Of a stretch of DNA of 64,000 bases, positions 26,070 to 34,537 are shown one piece after another. A program made the translations under genes and the position numbers. Origin of the DNA: Bacteroidota bacterium (GTDB lineage Bacteria > Bacteroidota > Bacteroidia > Bacteroidales > JAAUTT01). The stretch lies in NCBI GenBank assembly GCA_030706405.1, contig JAUZOO010000004.1, positions 62,001 through 126,000 of the forward strand, given 5' to 3'. The notes under the pieces were generated by a model. That model did not search any database and had not been told where the DNA came from. It saw only the letters and a list, made by a program, of their open reading frames with translations. Within the stretch, counting starts at the first letter, position 1; each line of letters begins with the position of its first letter.

Positions 26070-27953
26070 ATGAACACCAAACTCATCACCAACCTCTTAT
26101 TTTGCGGATTACTGCTGGGACAAACCATCTCCGCAGCCGACATCTGGGTGGCGCCTAATGGCTCCGACCTTAATGACGGCACCAAGGAACACCCGCTGGC
26201 TTCCGTTGAAATAGCTGTCCGCCATGCCCGTGAACTTCGCCGGTTATCCGACCCTTCCATTGCCGGAGGTATCCACATCATCCTTAAAGGAGGAACTTAT
26301 CAGCCGGTTGATGCCATCCAGCTTCGGCCCGAAGATGCCGGAACAGAAACCAGTCCGACCTGGATTGAAGCTGCTCCCGGAGAGAAACCAATCCTTAGCG
26401 GAGGAATTCAGATTTCGGGATGGAAGAAAGCATCAAACCTTGCCGGATTCCCAAAAGCTGCCCAGGGAAAAATCTGGGTTGCCGATGCTCCCCGTAATGC
26501 CGGAAGGTTAATCGAATTCCGCCAGCTTTGGGTAAACAACAACAAAGCTGTCCGTGCCAGCGAATACAACGAAGGAAAGCTGCAACGCATCCTTTCTGTC
26601 GACAAAAAAAATCAATATTTGTACATTCCCAAACCATCTTTCGGGAGCATCAAGGATGCCGGACAAATGGAGTTTTTCATCCACCAATGGTGGGCCATCG
26701 CTACCTTACGGGTAAAATCGGTTGAAGTAATCGGCGACAGCGCCCGCGTAACCTTCCGTCAGCCCGAAAGCCGCATCGAATTCGAACATCCATGGCCGGC
26801 ACCATTCATCGACGAAAAGAAGAACATGGGAGGAAACTCCGCTTTTTATTTCATGAATGCAGCCCGCTTCCTCGACCGCCCTGGCGAATGGTTTGAAGAC
26901 CTCGCTACCGGAAAAGTTTATTACTGGCCTCGCGAAAACGAGGACTTAACCAAAGCCGAAGTAACCATTCCGTCACTCGAAACCCTGATACAGGTTGAAG
27001 GAACACTCGAAGCCCCGGTTTCCTACATCAATTTTAAAGGCATCACCTTCGAGCATACCACCTGGCTGCGCCCTTCGCTGTCCGGTCATGTACCGCTTCA
27101 GGCCGGGCTGTACTTCTACGAAGCGTATCCGCTGAAAAAACCCGGAACACCCGATAAAGCCGGGCTCGAAAACCAGGGATGGTTAGGCCGCCAGCCTGCC
27201 GCCGTAACGGTAAAAGCTGCCAACAACATCAATTTTGAACGTTGCAACTTCGAACACCTCGGAGCTACCGGACTTGATTATATCTGGGCGACCAGCAACA
27301 ACAACATCGAAGGCTGCGTATTCAGCGACATTGGAGGAACAGGCTTTCATGCAGGATATTATGGTGGTGCCAATTTTGAAGCCCACCTCCCCTACGACCC
27401 TGAAGACTCGCGCGAACTTTGCCAATACCTGCGGTTTGCCAACAACCTGGTAACCAACTGTACCAACGACGACTGGGGCTGTATCGGCATAAGCGTTGGT
27501 TATGCCCGCAACGTCACCATTGAGCATAACGAAGTTTGCGACCTCAACTACATGGGTATCTGTGTTGGCTGGGGCTGGACAAGCACAGTTAACTGCATGC
27601 GCAATAACCGCATCATTGCCAACCATATCCATCATTTTGCCAAACAGATGTACGATGTTAGTGGCATCTATACACTCTCGGCACAACCCAAATCAGAAAT
27701 CAGCAGAAATTATATCCACGATTTGGAGAAGGCACCTTATGCCCACGACCCAAACCACTGGCAATATCTTTATACCGATGAAGGCACTTCGGATATCTGG
27801 GTTCACGACAATTGGACTGAAAAAGACGTCTTCCGCCAGAACTGCAACGGACCCGGTAATAAATGGGAGAACAACGGGCCTACAGTTTCGGATTCAATTA
27901 AAAACGAAGCCGGATTAGAACCTAAATTCCGTGATTTGCTGAAAAACAAATAA
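26070..27953 (+). CDS. Exported right-handed parallel beta-helix protein, probable CAZyme
   Basis: A 627-residue protein with signal peptide MNTKLITNLLFCGLLLGQTI. It opens with the pattern typical of secreted beta-helix enzymes, DIWVAPNGSDLNDGTKEHPL followed by HIILKGGTYQ. A beta-sandwich-like insertion (IQISGWKKASN, RASEYNEGKLQRI) precedes the main helix at about 310-580: INFKGITFEHTTWLRPSLSG, INFERCNFEHLGATGLDYIW, NNIEGCVFSDIGGTGFHAGY, VTIEHNEVCDLNYMGICVGW. The C-terminal block YLYTDEGTSDIWVHDNWTEK is conserved in this kind of protein. Such proteins include lyases and glycoside hydrolases (for example GH120-like or PL-like); the acidic residues in YTDEGTSD could be catalytic, but the class is undecided. 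Its place between an esterase and a GH2 enzyme supports a role in trimming pectic oligosaccharides. Confidence 0.72.
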   Translation: MNTKLITNLLFCGLLLGQTISAADIWVAPNGSDLNDGTKEHPLASVEIAVRHARELRRLSDPSIAGGIHIILKGGTYQPVDAIQLRPEDAGTETSPTWIEAAPGEKPILSGGIQISGWKKASNLAGFPKAAQGKIWVADAPRNAGRLIEFRQLWVNNNKAVRASEYNEGKLQRILSVDKKNQYLYIPKPSFGSIKDAGQMEFFIHQWWAIATLRVKSVEVIGDSARVTFRQPESRIEFEHPWPAPFIDEKKNMGGNSAFYFMNAARFLDRPGEWFEDLATGKVYYWPRENEDLTKAEVTIPSLETLIQVEGTLEAPVSYINFKGITFEHTTWLRPSLSGHVPLQAGLYFYEAYPLKKPGTPDKAGLENQGWLGRQPAAVTVKAANNINFERCNFEHLGATGLDYIWATSNNNIEGCVFSDIGGTGFHAGYYGGANFEAHLPYDPEDSRELCQYLRFANNLVTNCTNDDWGCIGISVGYARNVTIEHNEVCDLNYMGICVGWGWTSTVNCMRNNRIIANHIHHFAKQMYDVSGIYTLSAQPKSEISRNYIHDLEKAPYAHDPNHWQYLYTDEGTSDIWVHDNWTEKDVFRQNCNGPGNKWENNGPTVSDSIKNEAGLEPKFRDLLKNK

Positions 27954-27958
27954 ACCTC

Positions 27959-28019
27959 AACGCCAAGACGCTAAGACGCAATAAAATTCATGTTTTTGCG
28001 GCTTCGCGACTTGGCGTTT
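27959..28019. repeat. cgcaaag-type inverted repeat, copy 2
   Basis: AACGCCAAGACGCTAAGACG... (27959-27981) pairs with TTGCGGCTTCGCGACTTGGC... (27996-28019). It belongs to the same degenerate family as 3253-3322 and 31404-31470 and occupies most of the 87-bp spacer. Confidence 0.7.
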
Positions 28020-28040
28020 ATCAAATAAACCAAACGATAA

Positions 28041-30461
28041 ATGAAGCGGATCAACATTCTTTTTATACTTCTTTGCATCACAAGTTTTTCCATTTATGCC
28101 GGGAAGCCAGCCCGCACGATAGACAGTTTCAATCAGGGTTGGAAATTTTTTCTCGGAAACGACTCGCTGGCATGCAATTACAATTATGACGATTCGAAGT
28201 GGAGAACCCTCGACCTGCCTCATGACTGGAGCATAGAAGGACAATTCAGCAAAGAGGCTCCCTGTAAAACCGACGGAGGAGCACTTCCTACCGGCATTGG
28301 CTGGTACCGGAAGTCTTTTACGACTACTTCATTAACCAAGGATAAAAACATTTTTATCGACTTCGACGGGGTTTACCGCAACAGCGAAGTTTGGATAAAC
28401 GGCCATTATCTGGGTTTACGGCCTTATGGCTACAGTTCGTTCCGCTACGATCTGACCCCGTACCTAAAAACCGGCAACGAAAAAAACGTTATCGCAGTAA
28501 AAGTCGATAACTCCAAACAGCCTAACTCCCGCTGGTACACTGGTTCGGGAATTTACCGCAACGTCTGGATGGTGACTACCGGGAAAGTATTCATCAGCCA
28601 CTGGGGCACTTTCGTTACCACTCCCGAAGTCAGCAGCGAAAAGGCATTGGTCAACCTGACCGTTCAACTTCGTGGCAGTCTGACTTCAACCAATCAGATT
28701 TCAATTACAAGCGTTCTATTTAATTCACAAAACAAAAAAGTTGCCCGGCTCCAAACGTCCAATATTGAATTAAAAGATACGTTATCAACCATAAAACAAT
28801 CATTCTCGATTACCAATCCTGACCTTTGGTCAATCGAAACCCCATCGATGTACAAAGCCGTTACCACCGTCTATGTAAACGGCAAGGCCACCGACTCGTA
28901 CGAAACCCCGTTTGGTATCCGCAGTTTTAACTTCGACGCGCTAAAAGGCTTCTTTCTGAACGGGAAACACGTTAAAATACTTGGCGTTTGCCAGCATCAC
29001 GACATGGGTGCATTAGGTGCCGCTGTGAATGTTCGCGCGATGGAACGTCAGCTCGAAATCCTTAAAGAAATGGGAACGAACGCCATCCGTTTTTCGCACA
29101 ACCCACCAACACCCGAAATACTCGACCTTTGCGACCGCATGGGCTTCATCGTAATGGACGAAGCTTTCGATATGTGGAAGAAAAAGAAAAACAAGGAAGA
29201 CTATCACAACGAATTCGACAAATGGCACAAAGCCGACCTCGAAACAATGATTTTGCGCGACCGTAACCATCCGTCCGTTTTTATGTGGAGCATTGGTAAC
29301 GAAATCCGCGAACAGTTCGACAGTACCGGAACCATCATAGTTAAGGAGCTGGCTTCGATTGTTAAAAACCTCGACCCTACCCGTCCGGTTACCTCTGCCC
29401 TCACGGAGAATGAGCCCGCCAAGAACTTTATCACCAAAGCCGGAGCTCTCGATTTGCTTGGCTTCAACTATAAACAGGAAGCGTATGCCGACCTGCCTAA
29501 CCGTTTCCCGGGGCAAAAATTTATAGCCACCGAAACCATGTCGGCACTGGCAACCCGCGGGCATTACGATATGCCATCGGACAGCCTTCGCCTGTGGCCC
29601 AAAGATGGCAAAACGCCTTATGTAACCGGCAATCCCGATTTCACCGTATCTGCTTACGACCACGTGATGGCGTATTGGGGATCAACGCACGAAGCATCAT
29701 GGAACGTTGTTAAAAAACTCGATCACATGGCAGGAATGTTCGTATGGTCGGGCTTCGATTTTATTGGTGAGCCGGTGCCTTATCCCTGGCCTGCCCGTAG
29801 TGCTTACTATGGCGTTATCGACCTTTGCGGTTTGCCAAAAGACGCTTATTACATGTACCAGAGCGAATGGACCAACAAAACAATGTTACATCTTTTCCCG
29901 CACTGGAACTGGACTCCGGGCAAAACCGTCGATGTTTGGGCGTATTATAACAATGCCGACGAAGTAGAACTTTTCCTTAACGGGAAATCGCTGGGAAGCA
30001 AAAAGAAAGAAGGCGACGCACTTCACGTTATGTGGCGCTTAAAATACGAACCCGGAACCATTAAAGCCGTCTCCCGCAAGAATGGTCAGATTGTTCTTTC
30101 CCGCGAAATCAAGACTGCCGGGAAGCCCGCTAAAATCGAGCTTTCAGCCGACCGCTCAAAAATTAAAGCCGATGGAAAAGACCTCTCATTTATCACAGTT
30201 AAAATTCTCGATAAAGACGGCAACATGGTTCCGGATGCCGATAATTTAGTAAATTTCAATATCAAAGGTCAAGGCTATATTGCCGGGGTTGATAACGGGT
30301 ACCAAGCCAGCATGGAACCGTTTAAAGCCAACTTCCGAAAAGCTTATAACGGTATGTGTTTAGCTATCATCCAGTCGAACGGAAAATCAGGAGAAATTAC
30401 GTTTGAAGCCAGTTCAGGAGGATTAGAGAAAACAGAAATTAAAATCAAAGCAATTAAGTGA
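28041..30461 (+). CDS. Exported GH2 glycoside hydrolase, beta-galactosidase-like (806 aa)
   Basis: A GH2 enzyme with signal peptide MKRINILFILLCITSFSIYA. It has the jelly-roll sugar-binding domain (FNQGWKFFLGND, WRTLDLPHDWSIEGQF, GIGWYRKSFTT, FDGVYRNSEVWINGHYLGLR), an immunoglobulin-like domain, then the TIM barrel. The catalytic acid/base is E421 in MWSIGNE and the likely nucleophile is E498 in IATETMSA. Extra C-terminal beta-domains are visible (WTPGKTVDVWAYYNNADEVE and IELSADRSKIKADGKDLSFI, a bacterial Ig-like/DUF4982 arrangement). The PHDW..E motif and compact size put it in the exo-beta-galactosidase-like branch, although beta-glucuronidase or beta-mannosidase activity cannot be excluded. 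Its stop codon lies within a spacer-type repeat (aattaagtgattaggtaatt). It would trim beta-galactosyl side chains. Confidence 0.88.
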   Translation: MKRINILFILLCITSFSIYAGKPARTIDSFNQGWKFFLGNDSLACNYNYDDSKWRTLDLPHDWSIEGQFSKEAPCKTDGGALPTGIGWYRKSFTTTSLTKDKNIFIDFDGVYRNSEVWINGHYLGLRPYGYSSFRYDLTPYLKTGNEKNVIAVKVDNSKQPNSRWYTGSGIYRNVWMVTTGKVFISHWGTFVTTPEVSSEKALVNLTVQLRGSLTSTNQISITSVLFNSQNKKVARLQTSNIELKDTLSTIKQSFSITNPDLWSIETPSMYKAVTTVYVNGKATDSYETPFGIRSFNFDALKGFFLNGKHVKILGVCQHHDMGALGAAVNVRAMERQLEILKEMGTNAIRFSHNPPTPEILDLCDRMGFIVMDEAFDMWKKKKNKEDYHNEFDKWHKADLETMILRDRNHPSVFMWSIGNEIREQFDSTGTIIVKELASIVKNLDPTRPVTSALTENEPAKNFITKAGALDLLGFNYKQEAYADLPNRFPGQKFIATETMSALATRGHYDMPSDSLRLWPKDGKTPYVTGNPDFTVSAYDHVMAYWGSTHEASWNVVKKLDHMAGMFVWSGFDFIGEPVPYPWPARSAYYGVIDLCGLPKDAYYMYQSEWTNKTMLHLFPHWNWTPGKTVDVWAYYNNADEVELFLNGKSLGSKKKEGDALHVMWRLKYEPGTIKAVSRKNGQIVLSREIKTAGKPAKIELSADRSKIKADGKDLSFITVKILDKDGNMVPDADNLVNFNIKGQGYIAGVDNGYQASMEPFKANFRKAYNGMCLAIIQSNGKSGEITFEASSGGLEKTEIKIKAIK

Positions 30462-30512
30462 TTAGGTAATTAAGCTACTAAGTCCTTAAACTCGAACATT
30501 AGAATTTAAAGC

Positions 30513-31397
30513 ATGAGCAACTTATTACAAAAAATTAAATCCGGCAAAATCCTTGTTTCAGACGGGGCTTGGGGAACATTTCTTCAGAAAAAGGGATTGC
30601 AACCCGGGGAATGTCCGGAATTATGGAACATCGAACATTCCCCGGAAGTTCTTGACATTGCCCAAAGCTACGTGGATGCCGGAGCAGACATGATTGAGAC
30701 GAACTCTTTCGGAGCCAACCGTTTTAAACTAGAGCATTTCGGGCTGTCCGACCGGGCTTTTGAACTTAATAAAGCTGCTGCCGAAATATCGCGCAAAGCC
30801 GCCGGTCCCGACCGTTTTGTAATCGGCTCCGTTGGTCCTACCGGTAAAATACTGATGATGGGCGATGTAACCGAAGAAGAGCTTTACGAAGCTTTCAAGG
30901 AACAGGTTCAGGGACTCGAAGCCGGAGGTGCCGATGCGATAGTTATTGAAACTATGTCCGACCTTGACGAAGCACGCATCGCCATTCGTGCTGCACGCGA
31001 AAATACCCAGTGCGAAGTAATGTGCACCATGACGTTCGCAGCCACTCCTTCCGGAGAATATTTCACCATGATGGGCGTTTCTCCTTCGCAAATGGTACAC
31101 GAGCTTTTGGATGCCGGGGCCACCATCATTGGTTCTAACTGCGGCAACGGAATCGCCGGTATGCTCCATGTAGTCAAGGAAATCCGAGGCGTCAATCCGG
31201 ACATTCCGGTATTTATACAGGCCAATGCCGGAGCACCTATTTACCAGAATGGTGAAACGACATTTCCGGAAACTCCTGTTGAAATGGGAGCTTTTGTGTC
31301 TCAACTAATAGAGGCTGGAGCCAACATCATTGGCGGGTGCTGCGGAACAACGCCGGAACATATCCGCGAGATTGCCAAAATTGTTCATAGTCATTAA
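30513..31397 (+). CDS. Homocysteine S-methyltransferase (MetH module-1-like)
   Basis: A 294-residue cytoplasmic protein with no signal peptide. It is a zinc-dependent homocysteine methyltransferase barrel like the first module of cobalamin-dependent methionine synthase: ILVSDGAWGTFLQKKGLQPG, DMIETNSFGANRFKLEHFG, VIGSVGPTGKILMMGD, and the zinc ligands C210 in GSNCGNG and C276/C277 in GGCCGTTP. Its length equals the module alone; no folate- or cobalamin-binding module is attached. The next gene is a free-standing MetH activation domain, and a UroD-like methyltransferase follows two genes later. A methyl donor other than folate, delivered by a corrinoid protein, is therefore likely. The alternative is a plain SAM- or S-methylmethionine-dependent homocysteine methyltransferase, but the neighbours argue for corrinoid chemistry. 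Confidence 0.9.
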   Translation: MSNLLQKIKSGKILVSDGAWGTFLQKKGLQPGECPELWNIEHSPEVLDIAQSYVDAGADMIETNSFGANRFKLEHFGLSDRAFELNKAAAEISRKAAGPDRFVIGSVGPTGKILMMGDVTEEELYEAFKEQVQGLEAGGADAIVIETMSDLDEARIAIRAARENTQCEVMCTMTFAATPSGEYFTMMGVSPSQMVHELLDAGATIIGSNCGNGIAGMLHVVKEIRGVNPDIPVFIQANAGAPIYQNGETTFPETPVEMGAFVSQLIEAGANIIGGCCGTTPEHIREIAKIVHSH

Positions 31398-31403
31398 TAC
31401 AGT

Positions 31404-31470
31404 AAACGCAAAGTCGCGAAGCATTAAATCAATAACAACTTATTCTTTGCCTCTTTCCGCCTTTGCGTTT
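31404..31470. repeat. cgcaaag-type inverted repeat, copy 3
   Basis: AAACGCAAAGTCGCGAAGC (31404-31422) pairs with CTTTGCCTCTTTCCGCCTTT... (31445-31470), ending in gcgttt. It is the third member of the family at 3253 and 27959. It covers the spacer before the MetH-activation-domain gene and runs into the upstream in-frame extension of that gene, which argues against the longer start. Confidence 0.7.
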
Positions 31471-31507
31471 AGAATTATCTTTTTATCACGAAAACTCATC
31501 TAGCACC

Positions 31508-32215
31508 ATGGAGCTAAACAGGTTCACAACCTTAGACATAAAACCTGAAAACGTTATCATACGGGAGTCCGACATCCTCCGGTTGCTGGGTTATCCGACA
31601 ACCGATGCCGACCCGTTCATCCGGCACACGGTACAGTTGTGCATTGAGCAAAGTATCGGTTTGCTCATGCCTAAAGCCGGCTATATCCTTCTGGAAATTT
31701 CTAAAAAAAAGACCAAAGAAGGAATTGTACGCTTCGATGGCACAACCTTAGAAGTTGGCAAACTCATTGCTGCCCAGATGAAGAAAGCCGAATATGCTGC
31801 CATCTTCACCGTAACCATTGGCAAAGAGGTTGAAACACTTTCGGAAGATGCTTTTCGCAAGAAAGACATGCTCGAAGGTTATATCTTTAACCTGATAGGC
31901 TCCGAAGCTGCCGAGTCAGTAGCCGAAATCGTCCATCAGCATGTACGCAAGCTGTCCGAAGACAAAGGTCTGCATATCACCAACCGGTTCAGCCCCGGCT
32001 ATTGCCACTGGGACACCAAAGAGCAATTCAAAATCTTTAGTTTCTTTCCCGATGATTTTGATGACGTTACCCTTACCGAATCAGCTTTAATGAATCCGGT
32101 AAAATCCGTCAGTGCCATCGTAGGCATTGGTAAAGAAGCCGAATTTAAAGATTATACCTGCAATCAATGTGGTCTGGACAATTGTCTGTACCGCAGTTTA
32201 AAAGAAAATAGATAG
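31508..32215 (+). CDS. Stand-alone vitamin-B12-dependent methionine synthase activation-domain protein
   Basis: A 235-residue cytoplasmic protein matching the C-terminal SAM-binding activation module of MetH. The ATG at 31508 is preferred; the frame is open from 31463, but that part is spacer repeat. The family motif is NRFSPGYCHWDTKEQ (159-173), in which R160 and the GY pair belong to the RxxxGY SAM-binding signature. The C-terminus has CNQCGLDNCLYR, a Cys-rich tail also known from related free-standing activation proteins. In MetH this module re-methylates cob(II)alamin using SAM and a reductant; as a separate protein it would reactivate a corrinoid methyl carrier. It lies between the homocysteine methyltransferase and a GH31 gene, 14 bp before the latter, so it is embedded in the sugar operon. 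Confidence 0.85.
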   Translation: MELNRFTTLDIKPENVIIRESDILRLLGYPTTDADPFIRHTVQLCIEQSIGLLMPKAGYILLEISKKKTKEGIVRFDGTTLEVGKLIAAQMKKAEYAAIFTVTIGKEVETLSEDAFRKKDMLEGYIFNLIGSEAAESVAEIVHQHVRKLSEDKGLHITNRFSPGYCHWDTKEQFKIFSFFPDDFDDVTLTESALMNPVKSVSAIVGIGKEAEFKDYTCNQCGLDNCLYRSLKENR

Positions 32216-32229
32216 CCCCACCCATATTT

Positions 32230-34479
32230 ATGAAACAGACCAATTACCACTTATTTGACTTTTTAGATTTCGAAAAAGATCTGAGCGGCAACGAAGCCGT
32301 TTGGAAAGCTGGCAAACCTACCAACATTGAGACACAAAACGGCGACGTGGTTATTACCGTACCGTTTCAAAAATTAGTTACCTCAAACGAAATCAGCCCC
32401 GACAAACCGGTAGCCCCGAAAGAATTCCAACTACGGTTACGGGCTTATAACGATAAGATACTCCGCGTTTCGGCTGGGTTTGGAGTGGCCGACATGCCCG
32501 ACTCGCCCATGCTTGAATTTGGCGACAACCTAAAATTTACCCCGCTCAAATTCGAAAAGCACGAAACCGAATGGCTGGTTAAAGACCACAACGGAATGCT
32601 TAAAGCCCGTTTCGACCTCAGCGAGCCTGCCATCGATTTTTGGAGCGACCTCATCCCCGCCCCCGAAGACACGCTTAATGCAACCTTCTATCCCGATGGA
32701 AAACGGGAAATCAAAATAAGCGCTTACGACCAGTTTACCCCTGCCCGCCACGATGCTATGGCACTGGCCTATGTTGAAAAAGACGGAGTAAACGACCGCG
32801 TAACCATCTCGTTCCACGCCCAGCCCGACGAAGTCTTTGTCGGCTCTGGCGAACGATTCTCAAAATTAGACCTCTCCGGCCATACGTTTCAGCTCCACAA
32901 CCAGGACGGTCAGGGAGTGAACAACCGCCGTACCTACAAAAACATCCCGTTCTACGTTTCCAGCCGCATGTACGGATTATTCCTGCATACTGCTGCATAC
33001 ACCAAATTCTCGTTTGCCGACCATTCAACCCGTTCGGTACAGCTGCTCACCGAGCAACCGCTTATCGACGTTTTCCTGATGGGTGGCGACAGCGTGGAAG
33101 AAATCATCCGCTACTATCGTCAATTGACCGGTTTCCCGAGCCTTCCCCCGCTGTGGAGCTTCGGAACCTGGATGAGCCGCATGACCTATTTCTCGGCCGA
33201 CGAAGTAAACGAAATCTGCGACCGCCTTCGGAAAGAAGATTTCCCGTGCGACGTAATCCACCTCGACACCGGTTGGTTCCGAACCGACTGGCTTTGCGAA
33301 TGGAAATTCAACCCCGAACGTTTCCCTGATCCTAAAAAATTTATTGGCGACCTGCGTAAAAACGGGTTCAAGGTCAGCCTCTGGCAGATGCCGTACATCG
33401 CGGCCAACGCCGAACAGCACGACGAAGCCAAAGCCAACCAATACATGGGTCCGCTCAACGAAGCCATGCTACAGGGAGGCTCGAACTTCAGCGCACTCGA
33501 CTATGCCGGAACCATCGACTTTACCTACCCCAAAGCCGTTGAATGGTACAAAGGTTTATTAAAGAACCTGCTGGACATGGGCGTAGTATGCATCAAAACC
33601 GATTTTGGTGAAGAAATCCACATGGATGCGACATACCATGCCATGGAACCAAAATTTCTGCGCAATATTTATGCATTACTTTATCAAAAAGCAGCTTACG
33701 AAATAACCAAAGAAGTTACCGGAGACGGAATTGTTTGGGCACGTGCCGGATGGGCCGGATGTCAGCGCTACCCGTTGCACTGGGGAGGCGACTCAGCCTG
33801 CTCATGGGACGGTCTGGCCGGTTCACTCAAAGGCGGCCTCCACATCGGATTGTCAGGCTTCGGGTTCTGGAGCCACGATGTGCCCGGATTTCACGGCGTG
33901 CCTAACTTCATGAACTCCGTCATTCCCGACGACCTCTACGTTCGTTGGACCCAGTTTGGCGTATTCTCGTCGCACATCCGCTACCACGGAACCTCCAAAC
34001 GCGAGCCTTACGAATACCCGAACATCGCCGACACCGTACGCCGCTGGTGGAAAATACGTTACGCCCTCATCCCCTACAGCATCGAACAAAGCAAGAAAGT
34101 AACCGAAAGCGGCTACCCAATGCTTCGTGCTCTGATATTTCATCATGCCAATGACAAAGTTTGCTGGCACATCCACGACCAGTATTACTTTGGCGACGAC
34201 TTCCTCGTTGCACCAGTGATGAACTCAGAAAACAAACGCGACGTTTATCTGCCCGAAGGTCAATGGGTAAACCTCTTCAGCGGCAAGACCTACGAAGGCG
34301 GCCAATGGCTCAAAGACTTTGAATGTCCTCTCGAAGAGATGCCGGTATGGGTAAAATACGGAGCTACCGTTCCTTTCTACCCAGAAAATGTGCAAAGCAC
34401 AGACGACATTGATTTCACGAAAGTTACAAGCATTAAATTCGACAACACTTTCAAAGGTTTATTGGGTATTGGGTTTTAG
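32230..34479 (+). CDS. Cytoplasmic GH31 glycoside hydrolase, alpha-xylosidase/alpha-glucosidase type
   Basis: A 749-residue GH31 enzyme without a signal peptide, so it acts on imported oligosaccharides. The N-terminal sandwich carries VFVGSGERFSKLDLSGHTFQ and the barrel FGTWMSRMTYFSADEVNEIC, DVIHLDTGWFRTDW and FKVSLWQMPYIAANAE. The nucleophile is D458 in VVCIKTDFGEE and the acid/base is D521 in LHWGGDSACSWDG. The KTDFGE signature groups it with YicI-type alpha-xylosidases, although the true aglycone is unknown and substrates such as methylated alpha-glycosides deserve thought given the methyl-transfer neighbours. The last residues (LLGIGF) and the stop codon are encoded by an inverted repeat that continues into the spacer, so the natural C-terminus may have been altered by the element. 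Confidence 0.88.
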   Translation: MKQTNYHLFDFLDFEKDLSGNEAVWKAGKPTNIETQNGDVVITVPFQKLVTSNEISPDKPVAPKEFQLRLRAYNDKILRVSAGFGVADMPDSPMLEFGDNLKFTPLKFEKHETEWLVKDHNGMLKARFDLSEPAIDFWSDLIPAPEDTLNATFYPDGKREIKISAYDQFTPARHDAMALAYVEKDGVNDRVTISFHAQPDEVFVGSGERFSKLDLSGHTFQLHNQDGQGVNNRRTYKNIPFYVSSRMYGLFLHTAAYTKFSFADHSTRSVQLLTEQPLIDVFLMGGDSVEEIIRYYRQLTGFPSLPPLWSFGTWMSRMTYFSADEVNEICDRLRKEDFPCDVIHLDTGWFRTDWLCEWKFNPERFPDPKKFIGDLRKNGFKVSLWQMPYIAANAEQHDEAKANQYMGPLNEAMLQGGSNFSALDYAGTIDFTYPKAVEWYKGLLKNLLDMGVVCIKTDFGEEIHMDATYHAMEPKFLRNIYALLYQKAAYEITKEVTGDGIVWARAGWAGCQRYPLHWGGDSACSWDGLAGSLKGGLHIGLSGFGFWSHDVPGFHGVPNFMNSVIPDDLYVRWTQFGVFSSHIRYHGTSKREPYEYPNIADTVRRWWKIRYALIPYSIEQSKKVTESGYPMLRALIFHHANDKVCWHIHDQYYFGDDFLVAPVMNSENKRDVYLPEGQWVNLFSGKTYEGGQWLKDFECPLEEMPVWVKYGATVPFYPENVQSTDDIDFTKVTSIKFDNTFKGLLGIGF

Positions 34480-34528
34480 GTATTAGCCTAAAATCCATTC
34501 CAAAACCTAACACCAATGACCTAACACC
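34461..34528. repeat. Inverted repeat overlapping the end of the GH31 gene
   Basis: ATTGGGTATTGGGTTTTAGG (34461-34480) with tattag, and CCAAAACCTAACACCAATGA (34500-34519) with cctaacacc, form imperfect inverted arms. The left arm encodes the last five residues and stop codon of the GH31 enzyme. Confidence 0.65.
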
Positions 34529-34537
34529 TTCTTTAAC

